Assembly (NCBI GenBank): GCA_934217675.1
Contig: CAKQCV010000022.1
Span: 1-34,235, forward strand
Direction of reading: 5' to 3'
Origin: an uncultured Prevotella sp.
Lineage (GTDB): Bacteria; Bacteroidota; Bacteroidia; Bacteroidales; Bacteroidaceae
DNA length: 34,235 nucleotides
Shown here: one piece after another, positions 17,023 to 25,800 of the stretch
Layout of the letters: each line of letters starts with the position of its first letter
Numbering within the stretch: position 1 is the stretch's first letter
Program-made: the position numbers and the translations under genes
The notes under the pieces: generated by a model
Database searches by the model: none
What the model saw: the letters and a program-made list of their open reading frames with translations, nothing else
Told to the model about the DNA's origin: nothing

Positions 17023-18714
17023 TTATTTTGTCACCTTAACGGATCTTCCGTCAGAATATTTGATTATCTGCAAACCATTATAGCTGCGTCCCACACTTTG
17101 ACCTGCAATGTTGTATCTTTCCGTTTCATTGCCTGTATTTTTCAAGCTGTTGTTGATTCCAGTTGTGCCGTTCTCCTTTATGTTTGTGAAGTTACTCCAT
17201 GTGTCAGCATTGGCATAAGCATCCTTTGAACCTTTTGGAACATACAGCACACAATCCTCAGGAACATCAGCAAAAACACTGCGTCCACATGTAGGAGGTG
17301 TTACAGCGTTGCAATATATCTCTTCAAGAGCCTCTTCGCCTCCAAATACAGAACTTGACATACTTGTCAGAGTTGAAGGCAAAGTCAGTTTCGTAATAGA
17401 CTCACAATACATAAAAGCCATATCGCCAATGGTTTCAACACCTTCAGGAATGTCAATCTCGGTTACAGAAGAGCAGAACCCGAATGCATCTCTCGGAATC
17501 TCTTTCAAAGCAGGTGACAATTGTATTGTAGTAGCATTCTCACAACCGTCGAAACAGCTTATGCCGATGCTCTCCACTGTCGAAGGCAACTTAATCTCCG
17601 TAAAGCTACTGCAATCTTTAAATGCACTCTTACCGATTGTCGTCAGTCCCTCAGGCAGTTTCAAGTCTTTCAAACTTGAATTGTTCTGGAAAGCCATCGA
17701 ACCAATACTTGTTACACCCTCTGGAATATTCACTTCTTCAAGTTTTGGACAGCGTGTAAACATGCTTCCTTCTATAGTTGTCAGTCCTTCGGGAAGGTGA
17801 ACTTTAGTGAGTTTGTCGCATACTCCGAACGCTCCTCCCATAGTTTTCACGCTATTAGGCACGTCAGCCTCGGTAAGACTGCAGTATGTGAATGCGCTCT
17901 TTCCTATTTCTTCCAGCTTCGAGTTGAACTTCACTTCAGCCAGTTGCTTGCATCGTGCAAAGGCATTGTCCTTTATAGAAATTAAATCCTCAGGACATTC
18001 CAGGCTTGTCAACATAGACCCAGAGAAAGCTTCGCTTCCGATGGTTTTAAGTTTCGACGGCAATTTAATTGTTGTTATTCCAGTTCCCGAGAAAGCCTCA
18101 TCTGAAATCTCCGTAACATCGTCCGGGATTATAATCTCTGTCATTTCAGAGCATCCCGACAGTACATGACTTGCGATAGCCATACCCTTGGCAAATTCAA
18201 ACCTTGGCAGTGCAGTGTATGACAGGGCATAGCTGCGTATCTCCTTTACAGCCTCAGGGATAGTGATATCTTCAAGAGCATTGCATTTATAGAAGCAACT
18301 GTCGCCAATGGCAGTCACACTTATAGGCAGTTTCACGCTCTTCAGCTTTCCGCAGTTAAAGAACATTGCATTGCTCATCTCATTGTCGGTGGTATAATAT
18401 TCAATATCTTTGCTTCCGCTGTAGGAAACATAATAAGGATCTCCACCTTTCACTATTGTGGCGTTTGTCAAGTCAAGCTTTTCAAGCTTTCCTTCTGAAA
18501 CATTGTTTTCCTGATCCTGTCCTGCCATATCTCTGAGCAATATGATGTCAGTACCGTTAAGTGGTCCGGATATCTTCAGTTCTGTAATATTGTATTTTTC
18601 TGCAGAGGATATCTTCTCTGCCAATGTTCCAGCCTTGTCCAGGCTTACAGCCGTTTGTCCTTGTGCTGCAGCTACAGACAGCACCAATGCCGTTGTAAGT
18701 AATAAATTCCTCAT
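17023..18714 (-). CDS. BspA-like leucine-rich repeat surface protein
   Basis: This 563-residue exported protein has a signal peptide (TTALVLSVAAAQG, about 1-20). A long array of LRR_5 repeats of about 23 residues runs from near 110 to 460, with the pattern TxIGxxAFxxCxxLxxVxIP. A capping segment at 464-514 includes LYVPKGSKDAYANADTW. The C-terminal tail (533-563) has the form YNIAGQSV...NGLQIIKYSDGRSVKV, which resembles sorting or anchoring tails of Bacteroidetes. BspA-type proteins bind host proteins or other bacteria; that role is inferred here. It lies 37 bases after the gene at 18752 and probably shares its transcript. Confidence 0.87.
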   Translation of the reverse strand: MRNLLLTTALVLSVAAAQGQTAVSLDKAGTLAEKISSAEKYNITELKISGPLNGTDIILLRDMAGQDQENNVSEGKLEKLDLTNATIVKGGDPYYVSYSGSKDIEYYTTDNEMSNAMFFNCGKLKSVKLPISVTAIGDSCFYKCNALEDITIPEAVKEIRSYALSYTALPRFEFAKGMAIASHVLSGCSEMTEIIIPDDVTEISDEAFSGTGITTIKLPSKLKTIGSEAFSGSMLTSLECPEDLISIKDNAFARCKQLAEVKFNSKLEEIGKSAFTYCSLTEADVPNSVKTMGGAFGVCDKLTKVHLPEGLTTIEGSMFTRCPKLEEVNIPEGVTSIGSMAFQNNSSLKDLKLPEGLTTIGKSAFKDCSSFTEIKLPSTVESIGISCFDGCENATTIQLSPALKEIPRDAFGFCSSVTEIDIPEGVETIGDMAFMYCESITKLTLPSTLTSMSSSVFGGEEALEEIYCNAVTPPTCGRSVFADVPEDCVLYVPKGSKDAYANADTWSNFTNIKENGTTGINNSLKNTGNETERYNIAGQSVGRSYNGLQIIKYSDGRSVKVTK

Positions 18715-18751
18715 AACTCATGAATTTTATTTAGTAAAACATGTAGATTCT

Positions 18752-20299
18752 TTATTTGGCAACCTTAATTGTCTTTCCGTCTTTACATCTTATGATGTTG
18801 ACTCCCTTTTCCTGCTTTATTCTCTGCACTCCATCGATAGAGTAGAATATTTCTGCCTTGCCATCTGCTGCATTCTTTTCCACAGAGCCAATGCCAGAAG
18901 TAGTGCCAGCGTCAACTCCTTGCATATATAGAGTATATTTTGACGACTGTTTCTCATCCCATGCAGTAATGAATTTCTTGTTTCCTGTTTCTTCAGATAC
19001 CCAAAGCTCCACCTTGTTATTATCGGATGTGGTAAATTTCTTTGGTTCTTCAGCTTTTCCGTCTTTATCGAAAATAGTCATCATTCCATCCACTCCATAC
19101 GTATTGTTGTCGTAGCACAGAAAGAACACAGCTGAAGCTCCATTTCCAAGATCACGCACTTTGAAATAAGAATACTGCTTGTCAGTTTGCAGTGGCACAT
19201 ATTCTTTTCCACCATTCTCCCACACCGGTGTTCCGTCCATGTTTAGCTTTTGGAAATAAACAGCTTGTCTGTTCTTATTTTCCTTGTCAAAACTCTTGTA
19301 GAAACAAGACAGTGTGTTGTCATCGGCACTGTAAGCCACGGCTGGAGCTGTTGAAGCATAGTCATAATTTGCAGTCTCGTCAAGCTTCACTCCTGCTGTT
19401 TCTTCGTCAAGTCCTAACGACAAGTCTTTCTTCACATAAACCAGCCTTCCTTGTTTGTTTCCGTCAACAACAGATATAAACACCCCATTATCGGGTCCCT
19501 GTTTGATATCTATCACTTCCATAACCTTTGATGATGCGAATCCGTTGCTGTATACCACCTTTGGCTTGTCGAGTAGCATTTCTCCAGTCTGTGTGTCTAT
19601 GATATTAGCGTCAATATTTCCGTTGTCAACCCACATCACGAATGCCTTGTCTTCACCAGCACTCAGAACAAACGGATATGGGTTCGAGTTTCTTGCTGTA
19701 TTGAATATTTCTTTTTTCCATACGGACTTCCCGTCTTTGTCAAGCTTTTCCACATGCACTTTGTCTTTGCTTTCTTCTGTATCCGTAAAGCAGTATGCAC
19801 AAACCACACCATTGTCGGTTGTTGTGGTCATCGACAATCCTGCTTCTATAGAATGTCCCACACTGTTGTTCAGCGTTGTTCCTTCCCACAGCTGCTCTCC
19901 GCTTTCTGAATATTTTGATATGGTATAGTTCAGATTTTGATCGTCTATTCTATAGTCCTGTATGCCCACAAATGCATTTCCGTCATTGTCGGTCTGCAGA
20001 TACTGGTTCCATGTTGTCCATGTCCTATTGGGTTTGGCTGAGATTACTTTTCCTCCTCTTCCCAATGTTTTGTTCCCGTCAGCATCCATTATCTGCAATC
20101 TGTACGACAATCCGCAGTCTGACGATGGACAAACCGTCAAAATGTATGTTATCCCTTTGATGTTTGTCGTTATGTCTTTTTCATAATAGTTTAAGCCAGT
20201 CGGCGTAATCTGAACATTTTTTGATAAATCTGTGTTCCATTCTGCTCGCCCATATATGCTGCAAGCAATAAGGGCAAAAATAAGTAGAAATCTTTTCAT
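18752..20299 (-). CDS. Exported protein with propeller-like repeats, function unknown
   Basis: This 515-residue protein has a signal peptide (MKRFLLIFALIACSIYGRA) followed by repeated beta-rich modules of the form DxDGKxxW (for example LDKDGKSVWKK and LNMDGTPVWENG), suggesting a beta-propeller. The C-terminal tail FYSIDGVQRI...GVNIIRCKDGKTIKV resembles the tail of the downstream LRR protein. I do not recognise the family. The two genes are close, on the same strand, and served by one promoter, so they may be secreted by the same route or act together at the surface. Confidence 0.72.
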   Translation of the reverse strand: MKRFLLIFALIACSIYGRAEWNTDLSKNVQITPTGLNYYEKDITTNIKGITYILTVCPSSDCGLSYRLQIMDADGNKTLGRGGKVISAKPNRTWTTWNQYLQTDNDGNAFVGIQDYRIDDQNLNYTISKYSESGEQLWEGTTLNNSVGHSIEAGLSMTTTTDNGVVCAYCFTDTEESKDKVHVEKLDKDGKSVWKKEIFNTARNSNPYPFVLSAGEDKAFVMWVDNGNIDANIIDTQTGEMLLDKPKVVYSNGFASSKVMEVIDIKQGPDNGVFISVVDGNKQGRLVYVKKDLSLGLDEETAGVKLDETANYDYASTAPAVAYSADDNTLSCFYKSFDKENKNRQAVYFQKLNMDGTPVWENGGKEYVPLQTDKQYSYFKVRDLGNGASAVFFLCYDNNTYGVDGMMTIFDKDGKAEEPKKFTTSDNNKVELWVSEETGNKKFITAWDEKQSSKYTLYMQGVDAGTTSGIGSVEKNAADGKAEIFYSIDGVQRIKQEKGVNIIRCKDGKTIKVAK

Positions 20300-20339
20300 A
20301 AGCTTTTCCTTTTTTTTGTTGCGTTTGTTATTTTAGTTG

Positions 20340-20371
20340 CAAAAGAACATATATTTTTTTGAAATGTGCAA
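20340..20371 (-). promoter_or_regulatory. Putative promoter of the two secreted-protein genes
   Basis: On the minus strand TTG (20371-20369) is followed after 21 bases by TTCTTTTG (20347-20340), one mismatch from TAnnTTTG. It lies about 40 bases before the start at 20299. The rest of the gap between here and the htpG hairpins (20372-20498) shows nothing I recognise. Confidence 0.5.
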
Positions 20372-20498
20372 CATATTATGGCTTTTATGTTGCTTTTTTT
20401 GTGAAAACGTATTCATTCTTTGACTAAATGTAAACACAATCCTTTCATTCTTTAATTTATATCAAGCAATTATACTATGATGTTATAGAATAAGAAAA

Positions 20499-20533
20499 GG
20501 ATGATGCACCTCCTTATTATAGGTACATCATCC
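20499..20533 (-). terminator. Terminator downstream of htpG
   Basis: GGATGATG (20499-20506) pairs with CATCATCC (20526-20533), and ACCT/AGGT pair inside after one mismatch. On the minus strand it is followed by the T-rich CCTTTTCTTATTC. It lies about 85 bases past the htpG stop. Confidence 0.7.
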
Positions 20534-20577
20534 CTACGAAAATCTATCTCTTCTTAGTTTCTTATTTATAGGAGAAT

Positions 20578-20614
20578 GTTCTTATAACAGTAAAATCTAC
20601 CTTTACATAAGAAC
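20578..20614 (-). terminator. Hairpin immediately after the htpG stop
   Basis: GTTCTTAT (20578-20585) pairs with ATAAGAAC (20607-20614), and GTAAA/TTTAC (20590-20594, 20602-20606) pair inside. No T-run follows on the minus strand. It may protect the 3' end of the mRNA rather than terminate. Confidence 0.45.
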
Positions 20615-20618
20615 ACTT

Positions 20619-22673
20619 CTATTTAATCAAGTCAACAGAACGCTGTATGAACGAGTTTAGAGCAGCTCCGCGCAACATGCCGTTTTGCAGCAGTGCCAAG
20701 TCGATAAGCTGATGAACAACCTTGTTGTCTTTTGCATGTCCGGCAATCACCTGTTCTTTCTTTGTGCGCTGCTCGCTCAAGCTCTTCTCCGTGTTCTGCA
20801 TGTCGTCCTTCTCATCCTTGGTAATCTCTTCAGGCTTCTTGTCTTTGCGGTTCTGGTTCAATATAGCAAGGCGAGCCTGCAAACCCTTAATCTCGCTCAA
20901 TATCGGTTTCAGTTCCTCTGTGCATTCCTTTTCGCTTTCAGAGAGCACCTCTTTAACAAGGCGGTGGTCAGAATTGAGCACAAGGCTATAGCTGTCAGGC
21001 ATCTGTGAGTAGAAGCTCATACCGCTCTGATAGCGGCTGATATCCTTCATGCGTCGCATATACTCGCTCTGTGTGATGAGCACAGGCTGATTGCTTTCGC
21101 CTAAAGGCTGCACTTCAACGTTAAACTCAATGTGGTCGAGGGTAGGGAGCTGAGTGCGGAATGTAGCTGACAGAATGTCAGTCTTGTCAGCATCAAGATC
21201 ATTCTTTTTCACATCCTCCTTTACGATAAGCCTATCTATGATATCACTGTCCACACGTGTGAAGCGAGACTTCTCGAATTTCTGTTCAAACATGTTCACG
21301 CATGGAGTGTCAAGCTGTCCGTCGAGCAGCAACACGCTGTATCCCTTAGCCTTTGCAGCCTCTATATAAGAATACTGCTCTTCCTTGTTGTTGGCATACA
21401 GATAGATCAGTGTGCCGTCCTTGTCTGTCTGATTGTCCTTTATCAGAGTCTTATACTCATCAAAGGTGAAATGCTTTCCGTCCACATCCTTGAACAGTGC
21501 AAAATCCTTAGCCCTGTCATAGAAGTCCTCTTGTGACAACATTCCATAATTAATAAAGAGTTTCAAGTCATCCCATTTCTCTTCAAACTCCTTGCGGTTC
21601 TCCTTGAAGAGTGAGTTCAGTCTGTCGGCAACCTTCTTAGTGATATATGTAGAAATCTTCTTCACGTTGCTGTCGCTCTGCAGATAGCTACGACTCACGT
21701 TCAGCGGTATATCCGGTGAATCAATGACTCCATGCAACAGTGTGAGGAATTCTGGAACGATACCCTCCACTTGGTCTGTCACGAACACCTGATTGCAATA
21801 CAACTGAATCTTGTTGCGCTGCAAATCTATATTCGATTTTATCTTAGGGAAATACAGCACACCGGTCAAGTTGAATGGATAGTCCACATTTAGGTGAATC
21901 CAAAACAGCGGTTCGTCCTGCATAGGATAAAGCTCGCGATAGAACTTTTTGTAGTCCTCGTCCTTCAACGAGCTTGGGGTCTTTGTCCAGATTGGTTCCA
22001 TATCGTTGATCACGTTGTCCTCTTCTGTGTCAACCTGTTTTCCGTCTTTCCATTCAGTTTTCTTGCCGAAAGCCACTGGCACAGGCAAGAACTTGCAGTA
22101 TTTGTTAAGCAGCGTCTCTATTCGGCTCTTCTCCAAGAACTCCTTGCAGTCATCATCAATATACAGTATGATGTCAGAGCCTCTGCTGTCGCGTTCAGCC
22201 TCTGAAATCTCAAACTCCGGACTTCCGTCGCAGCTCCATTTAACAGCCTTTGCTCCGTCTTTGTAGCTCTTTGTTATGATTTCCACCTTTTTGCTCACCA
22301 TGAACGAACTGTAGAAACCAAGTCCGAAGTGTCCGATAATGGCATTTGCATTATCTTTGTATTTATCCAGGAAGTCGTTAACACCCGAAAATGCAATCTG
22401 GTTGATATATTTGTCAATCTCCTCCTCGGTCATTCCGATACCACGGTCGCTGATAGTCAGTGTACCTTTATCGGTGTCGAGAGCCACACGCACAGTCAAG
22501 TCACCGAGTTCACCCTTGAACTCTCCTCTTTCAGCAAGAGTTTTCATCTTCTGTGTTGCATCCACAGCGTTGCTCACCATTTCACGAAGGAAAATCTCAT
22601 GATCAGAATACAAGAATTTTTTGATCACAGGGAAGATATTCTCTGTAGTAACTCCAATATTACCTTTCTGCAT
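20619..22673 (-). CDS. htpG: Chaperone HtpG (Hsp90)
   Basis: This 684-residue cytoplasmic Hsp90 chaperone remodels client proteins with ATP. The N-terminal GHKL ATPase domain shows Glu31, Asn35 and Asp38 in FLREMVSNAVDAT, DRGIGM (76-81) and GHFGLGFYSSFMV (114-126). The charged linker is short, as in bacterial forms. The middle and C-terminal dimerisation domains follow at normal length. It is about 170 bases downstream of tamB on the same strand. A hairpin of 16-base arms lies in this gap and may regulate it or separate it from tamB. I found no CIRCE element and no convincing promoter. Confidence 0.97.
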   Translation of the reverse strand: MQKGNIGVTTENIFPVIKKFLYSDHEIFLREMVSNAVDATQKMKTLAERGEFKGELGDLTVRVALDTDKGTLTISDRGIGMTEEEIDKYINQIAFSGVNDFLDKYKDNANAIIGHFGLGFYSSFMVSKKVEIITKSYKDGAKAVKWSCDGSPEFEISEAERDSRGSDIILYIDDDCKEFLEKSRIETLLNKYCKFLPVPVAFGKKTEWKDGKQVDTEEDNVINDMEPIWTKTPSSLKDEDYKKFYRELYPMQDEPLFWIHLNVDYPFNLTGVLYFPKIKSNIDLQRNKIQLYCNQVFVTDQVEGIVPEFLTLLHGVIDSPDIPLNVSRSYLQSDSNVKKISTYITKKVADRLNSLFKENRKEFEEKWDDLKLFINYGMLSQEDFYDRAKDFALFKDVDGKHFTFDEYKTLIKDNQTDKDGTLIYLYANNKEEQYSYIEAAKAKGYSVLLLDGQLDTPCVNMFEQKFEKSRFTRVDSDIIDRLIVKEDVKKNDLDADKTDILSATFRTQLPTLDHIEFNVEVQPLGESNQPVLITQSEYMRRMKDISRYQSGMSFYSQMPDSYSLVLNSDHRLVKEVLSESEKECTEELKPILSEIKGLQARLAILNQNRKDKKPEEITKDEKDDMQNTEKSLSEQRTKKEQVIAGHAKDNKVVHQLIDLALLQNGMLRGAALNSFIQRSVDLIK

Positions 22674-22696
22674 AGTATTTTTTGTTTTAGTTTATA

Positions 22697-22746
22697 TATT
22701 CAATGTTTCCGTGCAACCAACATAGCTGCTACGGTAACACTGAATA
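22697..22746. repeat. Inverted repeat upstream of htpG
   Basis: Arms at 22697-22712 (TATTCAATGTTTCCGT) and 22731-22746 match in 14 of 16 positions, separated by 18 bases. It ends about 24 bases before the htpG start. It could be an operator, a leader RNA hairpin or an imperfect terminator for tamB; no T-run follows on the minus strand. Confidence 0.6.
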
Positions 22747-22842
22747 CAAAAACCGTGCCATTTCTCTTTTGTCAGTCTTTTGCGTTTGGCTTTATGAAAT
22801 AAAAAAATTCCTGTTCGGGCAATATCTATGCTTCACAACTTC

Positions 22843-25800
22843 TCATTGTGCCCGTTTAATCTTTTTCTTTTTCCTGAAGTTCCACAAGTCTTTCCAGTTC
22901 TTGAAGTCTCGTCTGAAGATCAGTCCCAGTCCCTGTGTGTTCAGCGATGACTTTGTGAAGTATCTGTCGTTTGTCTGGTTATACACCTTTATCGCCATGT
23001 TACCGTTAGGTGTGAGCAGATACTTCACGTCGAAGTCTCCGATAAACGATGTTGTAGTGTTCGGGTTGTCACGATATCCAAACTGTCCGTTTATCAGCAA
23101 CCTGTTGCTGAACAAGCTTCCCGATAGCAGTCCTTCATATTCTGCATTGTTGAAACCCTCTGTTCCGGTACTGATGTTCGTTCCGAAATTCCAGTTTCTG
23201 TTTTTCACCACCGAGCCTAAAATATTGTTCATCTGCTGACTTATTGTTCCGCTCAGCAAACTCTGCATGGCAAGACTCGTTTGGCTTTGCTGTGCATCCT
23301 CCTGTGTCGAGTTGTTCTTGTCGTCAACCATAAACCGTCCTATGGCGAGAAGATACACCACCTGCTGGTTCATCTCCTCCTCACTGTTTATCAGCGAGCG
23401 CACCATCTGTTTCGCATCATTGTTAACGGTAGGCATGTCGAAGTCGAAGTCAACCTTTATCGATTCCGGTGTACCACCGATATTCATTATGCAGTCCACC
23501 CTCACATTGTTGCTACTGAAGCTGTTTCCTATCTTCAGGTCAGCGAGTGGCACTCCATTCACCTGATACACCGCCTTCAGATTGAGCAACGCATTAAATG
23601 GGTTTCCTCCGAACACGATGGTGCTTCCCTGCTGGAACTTGAAATCTTTCTTTATGAAATTCTGTATTGTCAAGTTATACGCCCCGTGGTTAATGAGATA
23701 AGTTCCAAACATGTCAAAACTTCCCTTGTTGAAGTATGAAGCCTTCAGAGCACCGTTTCCGTTCAGCGAAATCTTGTCGCCAGTAGCCTTGTCCATTAGT
23801 ACTCTTAGTGTGAAATCCGGTGTAACATTCATGTTGAAGTTTATATGTATATCCGATGCGTCATTCAAGTCATCCTCCAGGTTCTCGGCAACGTGTGCCA
23901 CTTCCGTGGAATCCTCGTCGCTGTGGTTTATCCATTTTATGAAATTCTGGTCAGCGATGGCATCAGGACTTGATGCGTCATACTCAATGAACGAGTTGCT
24001 GTGTGGAGTCATGTTGATGTTGAAGTCAATTTCGTGCGCTCTTCCCGTTATGCTACATGAACCGCTGCCAAACACCGTTCCGTAGAAAGTGTTGTCGTTG
24101 TAGTCCTTGAAGTCATAACACAAGAAGTGGTCAGCCATTATGTCAAGGTCAAAAGTCAGCCTTGTCAGGTTCTTATGGTGCAAAGCCCCCTTCACAATAG
24201 CAATGTTTCCATTCTTGTCAGTCACGGTGTCTCCAGTAAATATTATCTCGTTTGGCACCATCAGTATGGTGTCGTTCTTCAGGTTATACACCGTGTTCAG
24301 CGTCTTTATCTTCAAGTTTCCGTCAGCCACGAGTTTTCCCTGCAGGTTCACGGCATCCAGATCTCCCACCACCTGTGCAAATCCGTTTGCCCTTGCGTTA
24401 ACATCCGACATGAAAGATCCGCAGAAGCTCTGTAAGAACTCCACGTTGGTGTTCTTTGCCGTTATCCCTAAGTCAATATAGTTTTTAGCTGGCGACACAT
24501 ATCCTTTTATTATTGTTTGCGCTCCATTTTCCTCGTCGGCGTGCGCGTCGATGTTTATCTGTTTCTCGTTCTTGTCGAACATCACGTTGGCGAACAGCGT
24601 TCCCATTCTTCCATCCTGAAATCTGAAGTTGCCCACTGTGATATTGGCATATGCGTCGGGATTGTTGAGCACCGACTTCAGGTAAGCCTTTCCCGATGCC
24701 TGTCCGCTGAACTCTACGGAGTGGAAATTCACGAGGTCGAGAATATATTTCACGTTCACATCGTGCAGGTCAACACATATCGAGTCATCAGCACTCTTTG
24801 TTGCCGTTCCGTCAATTTTTATGTGTTGTCCATCATGCTCTATGGCAAAGTGCTCCACATCGATTTTCTTCTCGTTGTATGTAATGTTGGCAGGTCTCAC
24901 GTTCCACACCGTATCCTTCACAGCCACCTGCGATGGTCTGATGTTCACTCTCATCGTGTTCATTCCGTAAAAGTCTTTGTAGAACTGTGTCTCTGCCTTT
25001 ATCGTCCCCTTTATCCTTGTCGGTGTGTTATAGTCGATATATATGTCGCTGTTCAGCTTGTTGTCAGCCGCATACGCATTCAGACTGAGCAGAATGTCGT
25101 TATCTCCTTTAAGCATTTTTCTGAGCTTCACGTTGGCTTGCAGCGTATCGTTCCCTGTTGTAAGCGTCAGTTTCCCTGAGTGGTATTTGCCCCCATCATA
25201 CGAAAACTCTGGCATATTGATATTTGCCGTTATACTTTTGTTTTTGTCGTCCACACCAGCCATTATGCTTATCGGCTTCTCTGTGTGGAACGGAATGCCC
25301 AACAGAGCTTCCAGCCATTCTGTGTCGGTAAGTTCAGCCTGCAGCTGGAATTTGTTTTCTGTCGTTGTCTTTCCGTTTTCTATGCCTGGTAGGGTGGGGA
25401 GTCTTCTCCTCACTATGCTCTTCATGCTCTCTGCCAATGTGGCAAAGTCATATCTTCCGTCAATTGTAATATGTCCGAAGTCAGCCACCACGCTCAGTTG
25501 TTCTGGTTTGATGCTTGCAGCAAGCGAGTTCAAGCTGTATTGCCTGTTGGCGGTAGTCATATTGAAATCGCTCATCTCCATTTCTCCGCGCATTCCTGCA
25601 AAGTTCTTTCCTGTAAAATTTGCGTTTATCTTTGCCGAGAATGTGGCGTCACCCCATTGTCTGGTCAGATTAATCCTTTGCGTACACAGTTTCTCTATCG
25701 TTGCTGTCAGTGAAGTTTCCGGTGTGGCATTTATGTTCCTCACCTGTCCGTCAACCGTTACTGAGCAGTTCTGGTCGTTCACGGCAATCTGTGCAGCAGC

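Noticed and set aside
22697..22746. CIRCE heat-shock operator
   Set aside because: Arm sequence and spacing differ from the TTAGCACTC-N9-GAGTGCTAA pattern.
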